Positions 62,033 to 64,000 of a DNA stretch of 64,000 nt are shown one piece after another. The notes beneath the pieces were generated by a model, which saw only the letters and a program-made list of their open reading frames with translations, did not search any database and was not told the DNA's origin. This DNA comes from Belnapia rosea (GTDB lineage Bacteria; Pseudomonadota; Alphaproteobacteria; Acetobacterales; Acetobacteraceae), in assembly GCF_900101615.1 (NCBI RefSeq), contig NZ_FMZX01000002.1:186001-250000 (forward strand). The letters are read 5' to 3'. Position numbers and translations under genes: made by a program. The stretch's first letter is position 1. Each line of letters begins with the position of its first letter.

Positions 62033-63334
62033 ATGCCCGCCGCCATCATCCTTGCCGCCGGTCTCGGCACCCGCATGCGGAGTGCGCTGCCCAAGGCGCT
62101 GCACCCGGTCGCCGGCCGGCCGATGCTCAACCACCTGATCGCCGCCTGCGAGCCGGTCTTCGACCGCATCGTAGTAGTGGTGGGGCCGGGGATGCCGGCG
62201 CTCGAGGCCGCGGCCCGGCCGCATGCGACGGTGGTGCAGGCCGAGCGGCTCGGCACCGGCCATGCCGCCGCCCAGGCCGCGCCCTTGCTGGCCGACTATC
62301 CCGGCGACGTCGCCGTGCTCTATGCCGACAACCCACTGATTCCGACCGCGACGCTGCGCCGCCTGCTGGCCCGGCGGCAGGAGGCGGGGCTGGCGCTGCT
62401 CGCCATGCGTCCGGCCGACCCCGCGCGCTATGGCCGAGTGGTGACCGACGCGGAGGGCGATGTGCTGCGCGTCGTCGAATGGGCCGATGCGGGTGAGGCG
62501 GAGCGTGCCATCGGCCTCTGCAATGCCGGCGTGGTCTGCGCGCCGGCCGCGGATCTGTTCCGCTGGCTGGCCGCGGTACGGGCGGAGAATGCCAAGGGCG
62601 AGTACTACCTGCCGGATGTCGTCGGCCTCGCCGTTGCCGAAGGCCGCCGTGTGGTGGCGGAGGAGGCGGCCGAGGCCGATCTCGCCGGTGCCAACAGCCG
62701 GGCCGAGTTGGCGGGGCTGGAGGGGCTGATGCAGGCACGGCTGCGTGGCGCCGTCATGGAAGGCGGGGCGACGCTGGTGGCGCCGGAGACCGTCTTCCTG
62801 TCCTGGGACACGGCGCTGGGCCAGGACGTGACCGTCGGGCCACATGTCGTCTTCGGCCCCGGCGTCACGGTCGAGGATGGCGTCGAGATCCGCCCCTTTA
62901 GCCATCTCGAATCCTGCCTGGTGCGGCGCGGCGCCATCATCGGCCCCTATGCCAGGCTGCGGCCGGGGACGGAGGTGGGGGAGGGCGCCCATGTCGGCAA
63001 TTTCGTCGAGCTGAAGGCAGCACTGCTCGGCCCCGGCGCCAAGGCCAACCACCTCTCCTATCTCGGCGATGCGACGGTGGGCGCGGGCAGCAACATCGGC
63101 GCCGGGACCATCACCTGCAATTATGACGGCGTGAACAAGCACCGCACCGAGATCGGCGCCGGCGCCTTCATCGGCAGCGACAGCGCGCTGGTGGCACCGG
63201 TGCGGATCGGCGACCGCGCACTGGTCGCCGCCGGCAGCGTCATCACCGAGGATGTGCCGGACGATGCCATGGGTATCGCCCGCGGGCGGCAGGCGGTGAA
63301 GCCAGGGCGCGGCTTCAAAGGGAAAGGCAAGTAG
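62033..63334 (+). CDS. glmU: Bifunctional GlcN-1-P acetyltransferase/UDP-GlcNAc pyrophosphorylase
   Basis: A 433-residue enzyme that acetylates glucosamine-1-phosphate and couples it to UTP. The uridyltransferase domain begins IILAAGLGTRMRSALPKALH and contains ERLGTGHAAAQAAPLL and YADNPLIP. The left-handed beta-helix (about 240-425) has many hexapeptide repeats and the acetyltransferase site KANHLSYLGDATVGAGSNIG with ITCNYDGVNKH. GGAGAGA precedes the ATG at 62033. glmS follows after 2 bp. Its product feeds the Mur, LpxA and LpxC pathways. Confidence 0.95.
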   Translation: MPAAIILAAGLGTRMRSALPKALHPVAGRPMLNHLIAACEPVFDRIVVVVGPGMPALEAAARPHATVVQAERLGTGHAAAQAAPLLADYPGDVAVLYADNPLIPTATLRRLLARRQEAGLALLAMRPADPARYGRVVTDAEGDVLRVVEWADAGEAERAIGLCNAGVVCAPAADLFRWLAAVRAENAKGEYYLPDVVGLAVAEGRRVVAEEAAEADLAGANSRAELAGLEGLMQARLRGAVMEGGATLVAPETVFLSWDTALGQDVTVGPHVVFGPGVTVEDGVEIRPFSHLESCLVRRGAIIGPYARLRPGTEVGEGAHVGNFVELKAALLGPGAKANHLSYLGDATVGAGSNIGAGTITCNYDGVNKHRTEIGAGAFIGSDSALVAPVRIGDRALVAAGSVITEDVPDDAMGIARGRQAVKPGRGFKGKGK

Positions 63335-63336
63335 CC

Positions 63337-64000
63337 ATGTGCGGAATCGTGGGCGTCATCGGCCGGGCCCCTGCGGCGCCGCTGCTGCTGGAGGCGCTGC
63401 GGCGCCTGGAATATCGCGGCTATGACAGTGCCGGCATCGCCACGCTGGTGAACGGCCATATCGAGCGCCGCCGCGCCGAGGGGAAGCTCGGCAACCTCGC
63501 CGGCGTCCTCGAGCGGGACCCGTTGCCGGGCATGACCGGCATCGGTCATACCCGCTGGGCCACGCATGGCGCGCCGACCGAGCGCAACGCCCATCCGCAC
63601 AGCACCGCCCGTGTCAGCGTCGTGCATAACGGCATCATCGAGAACCATGCCGAGCTGCGCGCCGAGCTGGAAGCGAAGGGCGCCGTCTTCGAGACGGAGA
63701 CAGATACCGAGACCTTCGTCCGCCTCGTGGATAGCTTCCTGCATCAGGGCCTGGAGCCGCAGGCGGCCTTCGCCGCCGCGCTGAAGCGGGTGCATGGCGC
63801 CTTCGCCCTGGCGGCCATCTTCGCCGGCCATCCACGGCTGCTGCTCGCTGCGCGGCAGGGCGCGCCGCTCGCCGTCGGTTTCGGCGAGGGCGAGATGTTC
63901 GTCGGCTCCGATGCGCTGGCGCTGGCGCCGCTGACGCGCCGCATCGCCTATCTCGAAGAAGGCGACTGGGTCGCCATCGATGGCGAAGGCGCGCAATTCT
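63337..64000 (+). CDS. glmS: Glutamine--fructose-6-phosphate aminotransferase, 5' part
   Basis: The first 221 codons of GlmS, running off the right edge. The N-terminal glutaminase starts with the nucleophile Cys2 in MCGIVGVIGR (Met removed). Further class II amidotransferase motifs are LEYRGYDSAGIATL, GIGHTRWATHG, VVHNGIIENH and TETDTETFVRLV. The sugar isomerase domains lie outside the window. It makes glucosamine-6-phosphate, the step before GlmM/GlmU. It directly follows glmU. Confidence 0.95.
   Translation, partial: MCGIVGVIGRAPAAPLLLEALRRLEYRGYDSAGIATLVNGHIERRRAEGKLGNLAGVLERDPLPGMTGIGHTRWATHGAPTERNAHPHSTARVSVVHNGIIENHAELRAELEAKGAVFETETDTETFVRLVDSFLHQGLEPQAAFAAALKRVHGAFALAAIFAGHPRLLLAARQGAPLAVGFGEGEMFVGSDALALAPLTRRIAYLEEGDWVAIDGEGAQF

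Overview
This 64 kb window is chromosomal DNA from a high-GC alphaproteobacterium. The family is probably Acetobacteraceae (a Roseomonas-like member of the Rhodospirillales). That placement is inferred from the base composition, the Pro/Ala-rich proteins, a meso-DAP-type MurE and the alphaproteobacterial-style division cluster; no marker search was possible.

Left part (1-12 kb): the end of a BASS-type transporter, then uvrD/pcrA-prmA, a DUF1127 protein, an aminopeptidase P and a small gene remnant. Next comes a long minus-strand block. Read in its transcription direction from about 32 kb down to 6.5 kb, it is mraZ-rsmH-ftsL-ftsI-murE-murF-mraY-murD-ftsW-murG-murC-murB-ddl-ftsQ-ftsA-ftsZ, then lpxC, bamD, recN and ligA. 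This is a complete division and cell-wall (dcw) cluster. Fourteen successive gene junctions, from mraZ to ftsA, overlap by 1-14 nt. Four GGGA boxes spaced exactly 10 bp apart lie upstream of mraZ and look like the MraZ operator. Upstream of mraZ follow rnpB (RNase P RNA), an AmpD-like amidase with an apparent CTG start, and a TerB/DnaJ protein.

Middle part (34.6-42 kb): a MarR-type regulator is divergent from a fused HyuA-HyuB hydantoinase/oxoprolinase, with a near-perfect palindrome between them. An AsmA protein follows, then the first 92 codons of an M20 metallopeptidase gene.

The main finding is an 8.67 kb integrated element (42161-50831) inside that M20 gene. It carries a large serine integrase next to its right end. 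Joining the two element ends recreates a symmetric 38-bp attP (inverted arms around a GG dinucleotide). Joining the two flanks recreates an uninterrupted M20 active-site motif (LYGHGDT). The right end of the element carries its own promoter region, ribosome-binding site and 92 diverged codons of an M20 gene, fused in frame to the host remainder, so integration replaces the start of the target gene rather than destroying it. The element also holds a Crp/Fnr regulator, a receiver-only protein, a second serine recombinase, a protein with HUH-endonuclease-like motifs, a three-gene operon of unknown function and IS5-type debris.

Right part (52-64 kb): an EF-hand protein, a decayed hyuA copy, two membrane-associated proteins of unknown function, a hybrid histidine kinase and tRNA-Val(CAC). 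Remnants of a solute-binding protein and an ABC ATPase follow, then a glutathione S-transferase, a flavin monooxygenase, a DUF3108 protein, gph, glmU and the start of glmS. GlmS and GlmU make UDP-GlcNAc, the precursor consumed by the Mur and LpxC enzymes of the left half.
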